Assembly (NCBI RefSeq): GCF_006542275.1
Contig: NZ_CP041217.1
Coordinates: forward strand, 124,001 to 188,000
Source: Saccharibacillus brassicae
Lineage (GTDB): Bacteria > Bacillota > Bacilli > Paenibacillales > Paenibacillaceae
Length of the DNA stretch: 64,000 nucleotides
Direction of reading: 5' to 3'
Part shown: piece after piece, positions 35,878-44,903 of the stretch
Numbering within the stretch: position 1 is the first letter of the stretch
How the letters are laid out: each line of letters begins with the position of its first letter
Translations under genes and position numbers: made by a program
Notes under the pieces: model-generated
Told to the model about the DNA's origin: nothing
What the model saw: the letters and a program-made list of their open reading frames with translations, nothing else
Database searches by the model: none

Positions 35878-36517
35878 GGGTTTCGGTTTCCTTTCCGTTA
35901 TCGAGGTAGTAAGCCAGGCTGAGCAGGTCGGTCGTGAAATCGGCCGCATGGATCCGTACGTCGGCCGGCACTTTAAGCACGGTCGGCGCAAAATTCAAAA
36001 TGGCTTCGACGCCGGCTTCGACCAGCTGGTCGGCGACGCGCTGCGCTTCGGAATCGGGCACCGTGATGATGCCGACGCGAATGTTTTTCTCCCGTACGGT
36101 CGGCTTCAGTTCTTCGATCGGCTGCACGGTCAGCTTGTTGATCTGCGTGCCGACCTTCGGCGCGTACGAGTCGAATACGGCGACGATCTTCATGCTTTCC
36201 TTGAGGTACATATTATAGTTGGACAGCGCATGTCCCAGATTGCCGGCGCCGATCAGGGCCACGTTGATCGGACGGTCCAGCTTGAGGATATGGCGAATTT
36301 TCTCGATCAGGTACGAGACGTCGTAACCGATGCCTTTTCGGCCGAAATCGCCGAAATACGCAAGGTCTTTCCGGATTTGGGCCGGATTAAGATCCAGTTT
36401 CTGCCCGAGTTCCTGCGACGACACCGTCATCACTTCGCGTTTGTGCAGTTCGGTCAGGTGACGCAGGTAAACGGGAAGTCTGCGAACGACGGCTTCCGAA
36501 ATTTTTTCCGCTTTCAT
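35852..36517 (-). CDS. rex: Redox-sensing transcriptional repressor Rex
   Basis: The 221-residue product has an N-terminal winged helix (about 1-75, KISEAVVRRLPVYLRHLTEL... LDLNPAQIRKDLAYFGDFGRKGIGYDV), a Rossmann domain with VALIGAGNLGHAL, and a C-terminal swap helix (DFTTDLLSLAYYLD). Rex leaves DNA when the NADH/NAD ratio rises and derepresses fermentative and respiratory genes. GGGAGGGACATGGA precedes the ATG. It sits between dinG and an amidohydrolase; ackA and the hydroxyacyl-CoA dehydrogenase are plausible targets, but I saw no clear Rex operator. Confidence 0.95.
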   Translation of the reverse strand: MKAEKISEAVVRRLPVYLRHLTELHKREVMTVSSQELGQKLDLNPAQIRKDLAYFGDFGRKGIGYDVSYLIEKIRHILKLDRPINVALIGAGNLGHALSNYNMYLKESMKIVAVFDSYAPKVGTQINKLTVQPIEELKPTVREKNIRVGIITVPDSEAQRVADQLVEAGVEAILNFAPTVLKVPADVRIHAADFTTDLLSLAYYLDNGKETETHDNDKPSD

Positions 36518-36541
36518 TCCATGTCCCTCCCAGGGGAAAAG

Positions 36542-39406
36542 TTAATCCGACTTCTCTTCCGGTTCCAGCCATTCGGCGACTCTCGGCACGATTTGGTCGA
36601 GCGCCATATGCTCCATTTTGGGACCCGGAAGCGAGTATAAAAAGTATTTGCCGTAATACGATTCGATCACGCGCGTATCGTAGACGATCACGATGCCGCG
36701 GTCGCGGCGCGTACGCACCAGGCGGCCGAATCCCTGTTTGAAGCGGATAACGGCCTGCGGCACGGACAGCTTCATGAACGGGTTAAGGTTCTGGCGCTTG
36801 AGCAGTTCGCTTTTGGCTTCCAGCAGCGGATGGCTCGGAGGCTGGAACGGCAGCCGCACGATAGCGAGGCACGTCAGCGCGTCGCCGGGAATATCGACGC
36901 CTTCCCAGAAACTGCTCGTGCCGAGCAGCACCGTTTTCGCGTTCTCCTGAAACCGCCGGGTGAGGCGGCTTCGGCTGCCGCTGTCGACGCCCTGCCCGAT
37001 CAGCGAAATGCCGGAAGCGCCGAGCAGTTCCTTGAGCGGATCGTACACCTGGCGCAGCATCCGGTACGACGTGAACAGCACGAGCATGCGTCCCTGCGTC
37101 GCTTCCGCCGTACGCGCCAGCGAATCGGTCAGCGCGGCGAGGAACGAAGCGTCGGCCATCTGCCCTTTGACGCTGGGGAAATCGCGCGGGACGATCAGCA
37201 GCGCCTGCTCCCGGTAATTGAACGGCGACGGCAGCACTTCCGTCAACAGCCTTTTTTGCACGGCCGCTTCCCGCAGACCCAGCTGGTCGATCATATAGTC
37301 GAACTTTTTGTCCACGGCAAGCGTGGCCGAAGTGAGAACGACGCTTTTCTTTTTATCGAAAAAGTGCTGCTGCAGCTGGGCGCTGACGTCGATCGGCACC
37401 GCGTACATTTGCAGCGACTTGCTTTTGAACTGCGAGCTGCCTTCGAGCCAGTAGACCGTGCTTCCGTCGTCGAGCCGCATGAAGAACCGCAGCGATTCGC
37501 GCGCTTCGGACAGGTCTTTGAACAGACCCGAAATATCGGTCGCCAGACCTTCGGCCGTGTAGTCGCCGCTGTCTTCCTTGACGGAAGCCGCCATGCGTTC
37601 CCCGCGGCGGATCGCTTCGCCGAGCCCGACGTAGATCTGGTCTTCCAGCGTCGAGAGCGTATCCCAGCCTTTCGGGTATTCGCCCGCCGTCAGGCGCAGC
37701 GTATGCTGGCCGGCTTCCGGCGCCGACACGTCTACCCGGTCGGGCAGCAGCGTGTACAGCAGCTCCGTCAGTTTGTCCCAGCTCTCTTTGGCGTCGATCA
37801 GCTCGGGAATGACTTCGTCGATCGCGCGGTTCCATTCGTTTTTCTTCTCGTGCCCGATCTTGCCAAGCAGTTGGCGCAGCGCGGGCAGCTGCCCGTTCTT
37901 GCCGTCCTTGTACAAGCGGGTCATCGCATGCACGAACGAGAAATATTTCAGGTGCAGCCCGAGATGCTTGCCGGCCACGTCTTCGAGGTGATGCGCTTCG
38001 TCGATAACGAGACGCTCGTAGGCGGGCAGCAGCTGGTCGTCCGCCTTGACGTCGGAGAACAGCTTGGAATGGTTCGTCACGACGACGTCGGCCATAGACG
38101 CTTCATGCTTGGCCCGGTAATAGTAACAGCTGCGGAACCAGGGACAGGCGCGGCCCAGACAGGAATCCGTCTCGCTCGCGATCGTGTCCCAGAAATCCTG
38201 GCCGCGGCCGATACCGAGGTTCAGTTCTTCGTCGTCCCCGCTCTGCGTGCGGGTCAGCCAGACGAGCAGCTGCGCCGCCGTCAGGACGTCGTCCGCGGGA
38301 TGCGTGAATTCACGCCGGTCGATCTTCTGTTCAAGCTTGCGCATGCACAGATAATGCTGGCGTCCCTTGAACACCGAAGCGCGGAATTCGAACGGCACGA
38401 CGCGGTTCAGCAGCGGAACGTCGCGTTCGCGCAGCTGCTCCTGCAAGTTGATCGTGTGCGTGCTGATCATCACTTTGCGGTCTTTTTTTACGCTCTCGTA
38501 AATGGCCGGAATGAGGTAGCCGAGCGATTTGCCCGTCCCCGTTCCCGCCTCGATCAGCAGATGCTTGTCGCTTCCGAACGCTTCCTGCACTTTTTCGAAC
38601 ATGATGTTCTGCGATTCGCGTTCTTCGTAACCCGGCAGCTCGGCGCGCAGATTGTTTTGCACCTGTTCCAGAAAATCGCCGAACGGCACGTCTTCGAGCG
38701 GATTGCCGTCGCGGATCTCGCGGGCGGGCGGCACTTCGGCCCACTCCCCCGTTTTGAGCGCGAACTGGCGGTAGAATTTGAATTCGCCGCTTTCCTGAAG
38801 CGGTTCCATCTCCTTCTCCTCGACCAGCGTTTGGAAAAACCAGCCCAAATCGCTATCGCCTGCCAGCAGTTCGGCGATCCGCTGCAGCGTAACCAAAGGC
38901 AGCGAACGCGCTTCTTCCAGACAGTGCAAAAAAACGTGCGCCGTTGCCAACGCATCGCTATCCGCCTGATGCGGACGTTCGTGGGGCACGCCGAACTGCG
39001 AAGACACCGCGCCAAGCTGGTAGCTCGTAATCGAAGGGTACAAAATGCGCAGCAGGTCGATCGTGTCCAGAATCCGGCCGGTAAACGGCAGGTATCCGGT
39101 CTGGTCGAGCGCGCGCTGCAAAAAGCCGAAGTCGAACGCCACGTTATGTCCGACCAGGACGGCGTCGCCCAGCAGCGGAATCATCCCGATGATCGCTTCG
39201 TCCAGCACCGGCGCTTCGCCGAGCTGTTCTTCGCTTATTCCCGTCAGTTCGGACACGAACGACGGAAGCGGGACGCCGGGGTTAACCAGCGATTGGTACG
39301 TATCCACGATCCGCAGATCGTGGTCGATGACGCTCAGCCCGATCTGGATGATGGCATCCGATGCCTGAGTGCCCGTCGTTTCAAAGTCCAGCACGGCAAA
39401 TTTCAT
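36542..39406 (-). CDS. dinG: DinG-family exonuclease/helicase
   Basis: The 954-residue product joins an N-terminal DEDDh 3'-5' exonuclease (D7-E9 in MKFAVLDFETTG, GHNVAFDFGF near 93-102) with an XPD/DinG-type superfamily 2 helicase: EAGTGTGKSLGYLIPA (Walker A, near 289), DEAHHLEDVAGKHL (DEAH box), LTSATL and SFWEGVDIPGDAL. Two CxxxCx-type cysteines around GRACPWFRSCYYYRAKH fit the family region that in some members holds iron-sulphur. It probably acts on DNA repair or replication intermediates. It begins 24 bases upstream of the rex ribosome-binding region and is likely co-transcribed. Confidence 0.93.
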   Translation of the reverse strand: MKFAVLDFETTGTQASDAIIQIGLSVIDHDLRIVDTYQSLVNPGVPLPSFVSELTGISEEQLGEAPVLDEAIIGMIPLLGDAVLVGHNVAFDFGFLQRALDQTGYLPFTGRILDTIDLLRILYPSITSYQLGAVSSQFGVPHERPHQADSDALATAHVFLHCLEEARSLPLVTLQRIAELLAGDSDLGWFFQTLVEEKEMEPLQESGEFKFYRQFALKTGEWAEVPPAREIRDGNPLEDVPFGDFLEQVQNNLRAELPGYEERESQNIMFEKVQEAFGSDKHLLIEAGTGTGKSLGYLIPAIYESVKKDRKVMISTHTINLQEQLRERDVPLLNRVVPFEFRASVFKGRQHYLCMRKLEQKIDRREFTHPADDVLTAAQLLVWLTRTQSGDDEELNLGIGRGQDFWDTIASETDSCLGRACPWFRSCYYYRAKHEASMADVVVTNHSKLFSDVKADDQLLPAYERLVIDEAHHLEDVAGKHLGLHLKYFSFVHAMTRLYKDGKNGQLPALRQLLGKIGHEKKNEWNRAIDEVIPELIDAKESWDKLTELLYTLLPDRVDVSAPEAGQHTLRLTAGEYPKGWDTLSTLEDQIYVGLGEAIRRGERMAASVKEDSGDYTAEGLATDISGLFKDLSEARESLRFFMRLDDGSTVYWLEGSSQFKSKSLQMYAVPIDVSAQLQQHFFDKKKSVVLTSATLAVDKKFDYMIDQLGLREAAVQKRLLTEVLPSPFNYREQALLIVPRDFPSVKGQMADASFLAALTDSLARTAEATQGRMLVLFTSYRMLRQVYDPLKELLGASGISLIGQGVDSGSRSRLTRRFQENAKTVLLGTSSFWEGVDIPGDALTCLAIVRLPFQPPSHPLLEAKSELLKRQNLNPFMKLSVPQAVIRFKQGFGRLVRTRRDRGIVIVYDTRVIESYYGKYFLYSLPGPKMEHMALDQIVPRVAEWLEPEEKSD

Positions 39407-39494
39407 GGAGTCGATAAATCCTTTCCGTCGTATTTCTCTATCAGCATAACAGACAAAGTGCAGTTTGGGAAACTCTTCACCACCGATCCGGGCC

Positions 39495-39547
39495 CAAAAA
39501 AAGCGAGGCTTCCGCGCCGCGTCCCGCGGCGGAAAGCATCTCGCTGC
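39495..39547 (-). terminator. Terminator after panD
   Basis: On the minus strand AGCGAGATGCTTTCCGCCGC pairs imperfectly with GCGGCGCGGAAGCCTCGCT and is followed by seven T residues. It separates panBCD from dinG. Confidence 0.85.
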
Positions 39548-39631
39548 TTGTTCGAATAGGGTGTGTTCCCCGCTTGTAAAAAACGGGAAACCGGTTCTGC
39601 GCGGCATCCCCGGCAGGCCGGGATTCGCCGT

Positions 39632-40015
39632 TTAGCGGATCGTCGCGTGAATTTCCTTCACGGCCGTCTCGACAGCGCGGTTGTCCGCATCGACGAACAC
39701 GACCGTCGGCTTGTGCAGATGCGCTTCTTCGTTCGACATCGAAGCGTACGAGATAATGATGACCGTGTCGCCGGGCTGCACGCGGCGGGCGGCCGCGCCG
39801 TTCAGGCAGATCACGCCGCTTCCGCGCCGTCCGGGAATGACGTACGTCTCCAGACGTTCGCCGTTGTTGTTGTCGACGATCTGGACTTTTTCATTTTCCA
39901 GCAGATCGGCCGCTTCCATCAAATCTTCGTCGATCGTAATGCTGCCGACGTAATTGAGATTCGCTTCCGTGACGGTCGCGCGGTGGATTTTGGATTTCAT
40001 CATCGTTCTATGCAT
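39632..40015 (-). CDS. panD: Aspartate 1-decarboxylase
   Basis: The 127-residue product makes beta-alanine from aspartate. It is a pro-enzyme cleaved at G24-S25 (YVGSITID) to generate the pyruvoyl cofactor, visible here. [12 protein letters not shown] is the family signature. AAGGAGG lies nine bases before the ATG. The start overlaps the panC stop by eight bases. Confidence 0.97.
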   Translation of the reverse strand: MHRTMMKSKIHRATVTEANLNYVGSITIDEDLMEAADLLENEKVQIVDNNNGERLETYVIPGRRGSGVICLNGAAARRVQPGDTVIIISYASMSNEEAHLHKPTVVFVDADNRAVETAVKEIHATIR

Positions 40016-40922
40016 ACAGGTCAGCCTCCTTGAGCTTCATAATGGCATTGTCGATCAGACGGGTCGAACCGAATTTGACGGCAAGCGCCAGAATAACCGA
40101 ACCGCCGGAACGCCGAAGGTCGGCCATTTCGCGGTCTGCGACAAGCGGTTCGAGATTCGGGAACGTCAGCAGTTCCACGTAATCGATCTCGGCGAGCGGC
40201 GACGCCTGGATCGCTTGCGTCACCTCGTCGGTGATCGCGCGCGACGTGACGGAACCGTCCCGCTCGATGCGGGCTTGCGCTTCGCGCAGCGAACGCGACA
40301 GCACGAGCGCTTCCCGGCGCTGCTCAGCGCTCAGATACACGTTGCGCGAGCTGAGCGCAAGGCCGTCCGCTTCGCGCACGATCGGGCACGGCACGATGAC
40401 GACGTCCAGATTCAGGTCGGTCACCATCTTTTGCAGCACGGCGACCTGCTGGGCGTCTTTGGCGCCGAAGTACGCCCGGTCCGGCTTGACGATATGGAAC
40501 AGCTTGGAGACGACCGTCGCCACGCCGTCGAAATGGCCCGGGCGCGAAGCGCCGCACAGACGCTCGGTGACTCCCGTGACCGTGACAGTCGTTCTGCGTT
40601 CTTCCGGGTACATCTCGTCCACGGAAGGCAGAAAGACGACGTCGACGCCTTCGCGCTCGGCCAGCTTCAGGTCGGCTTCTTCGCTGCGCGGATAGCGGTC
40701 GAGGTCTTCGCCCGGCCCGAACTGGATCGGGTTGACGAAGATGCTGAGCACGGACACGCCGTTCTCCTGGCGCGAACGCCGCAGCAGGCTGGCATGCCCT
40801 TCGTGCAGATAGCCCATCGTCGGCACGAAGCCGACGGCACTGCCCTGCGCCGAAGCGCGGCGTTCTTCGCGCAGCTCGGCGATCAGGGCGCGTGCCTGAG
40901 CGATCGTGGTGGCGATCTTCAT
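40008..40922 (-). CDS. panC: Pantothenate synthetase
   Basis: The 304-residue product joins pantoate and beta-alanine using ATP. Signatures are [18 protein letters not shown] (HIGH-like), [47 protein letters not shown] and [10 protein letters not shown]. The ATG at 40922 overlaps the panB stop as ATGA, so the two are coupled. Confidence 0.97.
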   Translation of the reverse strand: MKIATTIAQARALIAELREERRASAQGSAVGFVPTMGYLHEGHASLLRRSRQENGVSVLSIFVNPIQFGPGEDLDRYPRSEEADLKLAEREGVDVVFLPSVDEMYPEERRTTVTVTGVTERLCGASRPGHFDGVATVVSKLFHIVKPDRAYFGAKDAQQVAVLQKMVTDLNLDVVIVPCPIVREADGLALSSRNVYLSAEQRREALVLSRSLREAQARIERDGSVTSRAITDEVTQAIQASPLAEIDYVELLTFPNLEPLVADREMADLRRSGGSVILALAVKFGSTRLIDNAIMKLKEADLYA

Positions 40923-41848
40923 CCCTGCGCCCCCACTTTCTTGTGATCGGCAGATGCCGCGTCCGGCTGGGCGCTCTCGGCTGCCGCGCGTCCGCCGCCG
41001 TAGAGCGAATCGAGCGATTCGCTGACGCCTTCGTCCGCTTTGAACACGTGAGATTCGGCCGGGAACGTCCGGCTTTTCACTTCGTTCACGTAATCGGCGA
41101 TGCCGCCGCGAATCTGCTCGCCGACGTCGGCGAACGTTTTGACGAATCTTTTTTCCATATAGGGCGAAGCGTACTTCACCACGTCGTGGAAGACGAGCAC
41201 CTGGCCGTCGCATTCGCGGCCGGCGCCGATACCGATCGTCGGGATCGACAGTTCGCGCGAGATCGCCGCGGCGGTCTCTTCCGCCACCAGCTCCAGCACG
41301 ACCGCGAACGCTCCGGCTTCTTCCAGCGCTTTCGCTTCGTTCATAAGGCGCTTCGCGTCTTCGGCGTCTTTGCCCTGCACGCGGTAGCCGCCGATCGTAT
41401 TGACCGACTGCGGCGTCAGGCCGATATGGCCCAGCACCGGCACGCCGGCCTGCACGATCGCTTTGACGGCGGCAGCGATCTCAAGGCCGCCTTCCATCTT
41501 GACGGCGTGCGCGTGTCCTTCCTGCATGAGGCGGCGCACGCCTCTAAGCGTTTCATCTATGCTTCCGTGGTACGTCATAAAAGGCATGTCGGCGACGATG
41601 AACGTATTGCCCGCTCCCCGCGCCGTCGCTCTCGAATGATACACCATATCGTCCAAAGTGACGGGAATCGTCGAATCGTAACCGAGTACGACGTTGCCGA
41701 GGGAATCTCCGACCAAGATGAGGTCCACGCCCGCTTCCTCCGCCAGTTTCGCGGATGGATAGTCGTACGCCGTAATCATCGTCAAAGGTTCCTTTTGTTG
41801 TTTCATTTTACGGATTTTCACTACGTTTAACGGTCTTTTCGCTGCCAT
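40919..41848 (-). CDS. panB: 3-methyl-2-oxobutanoate hydroxymethyltransferase
   Basis: The 309-residue product makes ketopantoate, the first step to pantothenate. The TIM-barrel family signatures are MITAYDYPSAKLAEEAGVDLILVGDSLGNVVLGYDSTIPVTLDDM, KMEGG, GHIGLTPQSV and TIGIGAGRECDGQVLV. The last ~35 residues (Gly/Ala/Ser/Asp-rich) are a tail beyond the usual end. AAAAGGAGCCTGATCCC precedes the ATG. It heads panBCD. Confidence 0.97.
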   Translation of the reverse strand: MAAKRPLNVVKIRKMKQQKEPLTMITAYDYPSAKLAEEAGVDLILVGDSLGNVVLGYDSTIPVTLDDMVYHSRATARGAGNTFIVADMPFMTYHGSIDETLRGVRRLMQEGHAHAVKMEGGLEIAAAVKAIVQAGVPVLGHIGLTPQSVNTIGGYRVQGKDAEDAKRLMNEAKALEEAGAFAVVLELVAEETAAAISRELSIPTIGIGAGRECDGQVLVFHDVVKYASPYMEKRFVKTFADVGEQIRGGIADYVNEVKSRTFPAESHVFKADEGVSESLDSLYGGGRAAAESAQPDAASADHKKVGAQG

Positions 41849-42297
41849 GGGATCAGGCTCCTTTTGTGGATAGTGGAGGCTGTTTGCACCGGATTTACAA
41901 CTGCGTCCAGCACAAATAGCCTTTTGCTGTCACCAAAAGGGCCGAAAGGTAAAGAAGAAACGGGTGCGACGATTCGCTTCTCCCTTCTGTCTCGGTCCTT
42001 GTAAGGCTCAGAGCAGAACTGCAGGGCGGTCGATAGTCGGGGCGATTGCGCCCGGAATCGAGCTTGCAACTTCGGGTTTGAAACTTCAGGCTTGCAACTT
42101 CAGATTTGCAGCTTCAGAGTGATCGGCCTTGCCGAGCCTGAAAATGCTGCGGGTATAGAAAGTGTTGCGATTCGCGGCAGTGCAGTTCGGCTTCCTTCAG
42201 CCGATACCGCCTCCACACCGCAAGTATACCAAAACCTTGTCGATAAATCATCCCATCTGCCGATTTCCGGCCGATCGATCGGAACCGGGGAACATGC
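41849..42297. other. Gene-free stretch upstream of panB
   Basis: About 450 bases between birA and panB. It holds an extended -10 candidate promoter on the minus strand (TGGTATACT, AGTATA at 42223-42228), which would give a ~370-nt leader, and four 14-bp tandem repeats. No gene, T-box or known riboswitch motif was seen. Confidence 0.6.
42063..42118. repeat. Four 14-bp tandem repeats in the panB leader region
   Basis: Units cttgcaacttcggg, tttgaaacttcagg, cttgcaacttcaga and tttgcagcttcaga are contiguous with exact 14-base period. Confidence 0.85.
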
Positions 42298-43398
42298 CTA
42301 CTGGCCGCTGCCCGATCCGCCGGCCGGTCCCGGGTACAATTCCACATCGCCCGAGTAGACGGCGGCGAGGCTTCCGTCTTCGGCACGCATCAGCAGTTCG
42401 CCCTGCGCGCCGAGTCCTTCCGCGCGTCCGCGCCGTTCGCCGCGCACGTCGCGTACGACGATCTCACGTCCCAGCGTGACGCTGAGCGATTCCCACAGCA
42501 GCCGGATCGGTTCGAAGCCGCTCTCGGCATACAGCGCGTACAGCGTCTCGAACTCGTTCATGACGGCGGCGATCAGCGCCGAACGATCGACTTCCGTCCC
42601 CGATTCGCGCCGCAGCGAAGTGACGCGGTCGCGCAGTTCCTCGGGGTAATCGGACTCTTCCAGATTCGCGTCGATGCCGATGCCCATGATGCAGTGCCGG
42701 ATGCCTCCGTCTTCGACGACGGCTTCCAGCAAAATGCCGCACAGCTTGCGGCCGCCTGCGAGCAGGTCGTTCGGCCATTTGATGCCGGCTTCCACGCCGC
42801 TTGCGGCGCGAATCGCGCGGCAGACAGCGACCGCCGCCAGCAGCGTCAGCTGCGGCACGGCGGTCAGCGGCCCTTCCGGGCGCAGCACCGTGCTCATCCA
42901 GACGCCGCGGCCCGGCGGCGAATGCCAGGCGCGGCCTTGACGGCCGCGGCCCGACGTCTGCTCTTCGGCGACGACGAGCGTGCCTTCCGGGGCGCCTGCG
43001 CGCGCCAGTGTCTCCGCTTCGGTCTGCGTCGAATCGGTCTTGGCCAGTACGGTCAAGTTACGGCCGAAACGCTCCGTCCGAAGTTCGGCCGCGATCCGGC
43101 GCATATCGAGCGCCGATGCGGTCGCCGCCAGGCGGTAGCCGAGCTTCGGCGCGGCTTCGAACACGTAGCCGGCGTCTTTGAGCCGGCCGATCCGCTTCCA
43201 TACGGCCGTGCGGCTCACGCCGAGCCGGCGGCTGATCTCCTCGCCGGACAAATAATCGCCGCCCGCCGCTTCGAACATGTCGAGCAGCCGGTCGCGGCTG
43301 TCGCCTGCATTTTCCCTGCCGTCCGGAACCGGCGCCGACGACTCCAACGACTCCGATTTTTCCGGTTCGCCGAGGCTTCGCTTTTCGCTATCGGTCAT
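42298..43398 (-). CDS. birA: Biotin-protein ligase and biotin operon repressor
   Basis: The 366-residue product has an N-terminal winged helix (about 32-90, LLDMFEAAGGDYLSGEEISRRLGVSRTAVWKRIGRLKDAGY) and a ligase domain with GRGRQGRAWHSPPGRGVWMS (biotinyl-AMP loop) and IKWPNDLLAGGRKLCGILLE. It attaches biotin to carboxylases and represses biotin genes. The start ATG overlaps the cca stop as ATGA, with GGAGGAGCGGCC upstream. The first ~30 residues (Ser/Glu-rich) are an unusual extension. Confidence 0.95.
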   Translation of the reverse strand: MTDSEKRSLGEPEKSESLESSAPVPDGRENAGDSRDRLLDMFEAAGGDYLSGEEISRRLGVSRTAVWKRIGRLKDAGYVFEAAPKLGYRLAATASALDMRRIAAELRTERFGRNLTVLAKTDSTQTEAETLARAGAPEGTLVVAEEQTSGRGRQGRAWHSPPGRGVWMSTVLRPEGPLTAVPQLTLLAAVAVCRAIRAASGVEAGIKWPNDLLAGGRKLCGILLEAVVEDGGIRHCIMGIGIDANLEESDYPEELRDRVTSLRRESGTEVDRSALIAAVMNEFETLYALYAESGFEPIRLLWESLSVTLGREIVVRDVRGERRGRAEGLGAQGELLMRAEDGSLAAVYSGDVELYPGPAGGSGSGQ

Positions 43399-44858
43399 AT
43401 GGGCCGCTCCTCCTTCTGCGCTTGAGTCTCGTTCTTCGCCAGCCGCGCTTCCAGCCGGAGCGCTTCCGCCAGCAGTGCTTCGCGCTCGTTGGCGATCTCG
43501 CCGAGCGCGACGGCTTCGAGCAGCCGCCGGATCAGGGCGCCGAGCCACGGGCCGGGCGCCCGGTCCAGCTGCCCGGCGAGGTCGTGCCCGCCGAGCGCAA
43601 GTTCCCGCGGCGACTCCGCCGGGATCGCCGCAAGCCAGCCCGCCGCGCGTTCAAGCCGCGCGGCAAGCCTTTCGTCCGCTCCATGCAGCGCGGAGCGGTA
43701 CGCAAGCCAGGTTTCGGCCGCCGTCCGGCCGAAATCGAGCACGCAGCGGACGAATACCGTCCGCGCGTCCGCTTTCCGCGGCTTGTGCGGCAGCGCACCG
43801 GCTTCGCGCTCTTGCTTCGCCGGCGGCTCTGCCCCCGCCTGCCGCTCTCCCGGCCGCTCCGGCCCGGCCGCCGGTTCTTCCCGCGCCGCAAGCTGTTCGC
43901 GGCGCAGCGCAAATCCGCCGGCTTCGGCGGCGCCTTCGAACAACCCCGCCGCGTTCATCGCTTCGTCGATCCGCAGCAGCGCCGCAGCGGATTTGGCGAA
44001 TCCGCCGGAGAACGTCCAGCTTTTGAGCCGGCTTTCCGCTTCGTCGCCGGGCACGCCCAGCCCTTGCAGCAGCGCCGCCCAGCGCAGTTCGCCCGGCTTG
44101 GGCGGCAAATCGTCCAGCCGCTCGGGAGCCGCAGCCCGCAAAGCCTGCGGCTGCAGACCGATGCGGGCGTCCTCCAGCAGGCCGCTGCGCGCAAGCAGCC
44201 GCAGCCCTGCGGACGGCTGCGGCCCGCCGATCATTTTCTCAAGTTCGGCGCGGACCCGCTCCGCCGCGATATGGCGCATGTTCCCGCGCAGTTCAAGCAG
44301 CGCTTCCCATGTGCTCGGCGCAAGTTCGAAGCCGAACACGGAAGCGAACCGCACCCCGCGCAGCATGCGCAGCGCGTCTTCGCGGAACCGCTCGCGCGCT
44401 TCGCCCACGCAGCGGATCAGGCCGCGTTCCAGATCGGCACGCCCGCCGTAAGGGTCGATATAATCGCCGCCCGGCAGCCGGGCGATCGCGTTCATCGTAA
44501 AATCCCTCCGGCGCAAATCTTCGTCGAGCGACCGGACGAACGTCACTTCGTCCGGCCGGCGAAAGTCCTGATACGCCGATTCGGTTCGGAACGTCGTCAC
44601 TTCGAACGGCATTTTGTCCAAAATCACGGTCACCGTACCGTGCTGGATCCCTGTCGGCACGGTGCGTGCGAACAATCCGATCACTTCTTCGGGCCGCGCC
44701 GAGGTGGCGATATCCATATCGTTGACCGGCCGGCCGATCAGCTCGTCGCGAACGCAGCCGCCTACCCAGCAGGCGATATGCCCCGCCTCTTCGAGCGTGC
44801 CAAGCAGGTCCGCGCTGAGCCTGACCTGCTCCGGATCGGCATATTTCCACTGCGTCAC
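43395..44858 (-). CDS. cca: CCA-adding tRNA nucleotidyltransferase
   Basis: The 487-residue product completes the CCA end of tRNAs. The nucleotidyltransferase head has GGCVRDELIGRPVNDMDIATSA (metal-binding DMD), [16 protein letters not shown] and the RREDALRMLRGVRFASVFGF neck. The C-terminal part carries an unusual low-complexity Ala/Glu/Gly/Pro insertion (about residues 310-360, with PGERQAGAEPPAKQEREAG). The start is GTG at 44858, nine bases after GGAG; an in-frame TTG is three codons upstream. It is coupled to birA. Confidence 0.95.
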   Translation of the reverse strand: MTQWKYADPEQVRLSADLLGTLEEAGHIACWVGGCVRDELIGRPVNDMDIATSARPEEVIGLFARTVPTGIQHGTVTVILDKMPFEVTTFRTESAYQDFRRPDEVTFVRSLDEDLRRRDFTMNAIARLPGGDYIDPYGGRADLERGLIRCVGEARERFREDALRMLRGVRFASVFGFELAPSTWEALLELRGNMRHIAAERVRAELEKMIGGPQPSAGLRLLARSGLLEDARIGLQPQALRAAAPERLDDLPPKPGELRWAALLQGLGVPGDEAESRLKSWTFSGGFAKSAAALLRIDEAMNAAGLFEGAAEAGGFALRREQLAAREEPAAGPERPGERQAGAEPPAKQEREAGALPHKPRKADARTVFVRCVLDFGRTAAETWLAYRSALHGADERLAARLERAAGWLAAIPAESPRELALGGHDLAGQLDRAPGPWLGALIRRLLEAVALGEIANEREALLAEALRLEARLAKNETQAQKEERPI

Positions 44859-44903
44859 AGTCTTCAACTCCGTTTCTGTCTCGTTCCGGGCGCAGGCCGC
44901 CGA

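Noticed and set aside
36542..39406. Rex operator (TTGTGAnnnnnnTCACAA) near ackA or rex
   Set aside because: No convincing match was found in the intergenic regions inspected; only half-site-like TTGTGA was seen at about 31222.
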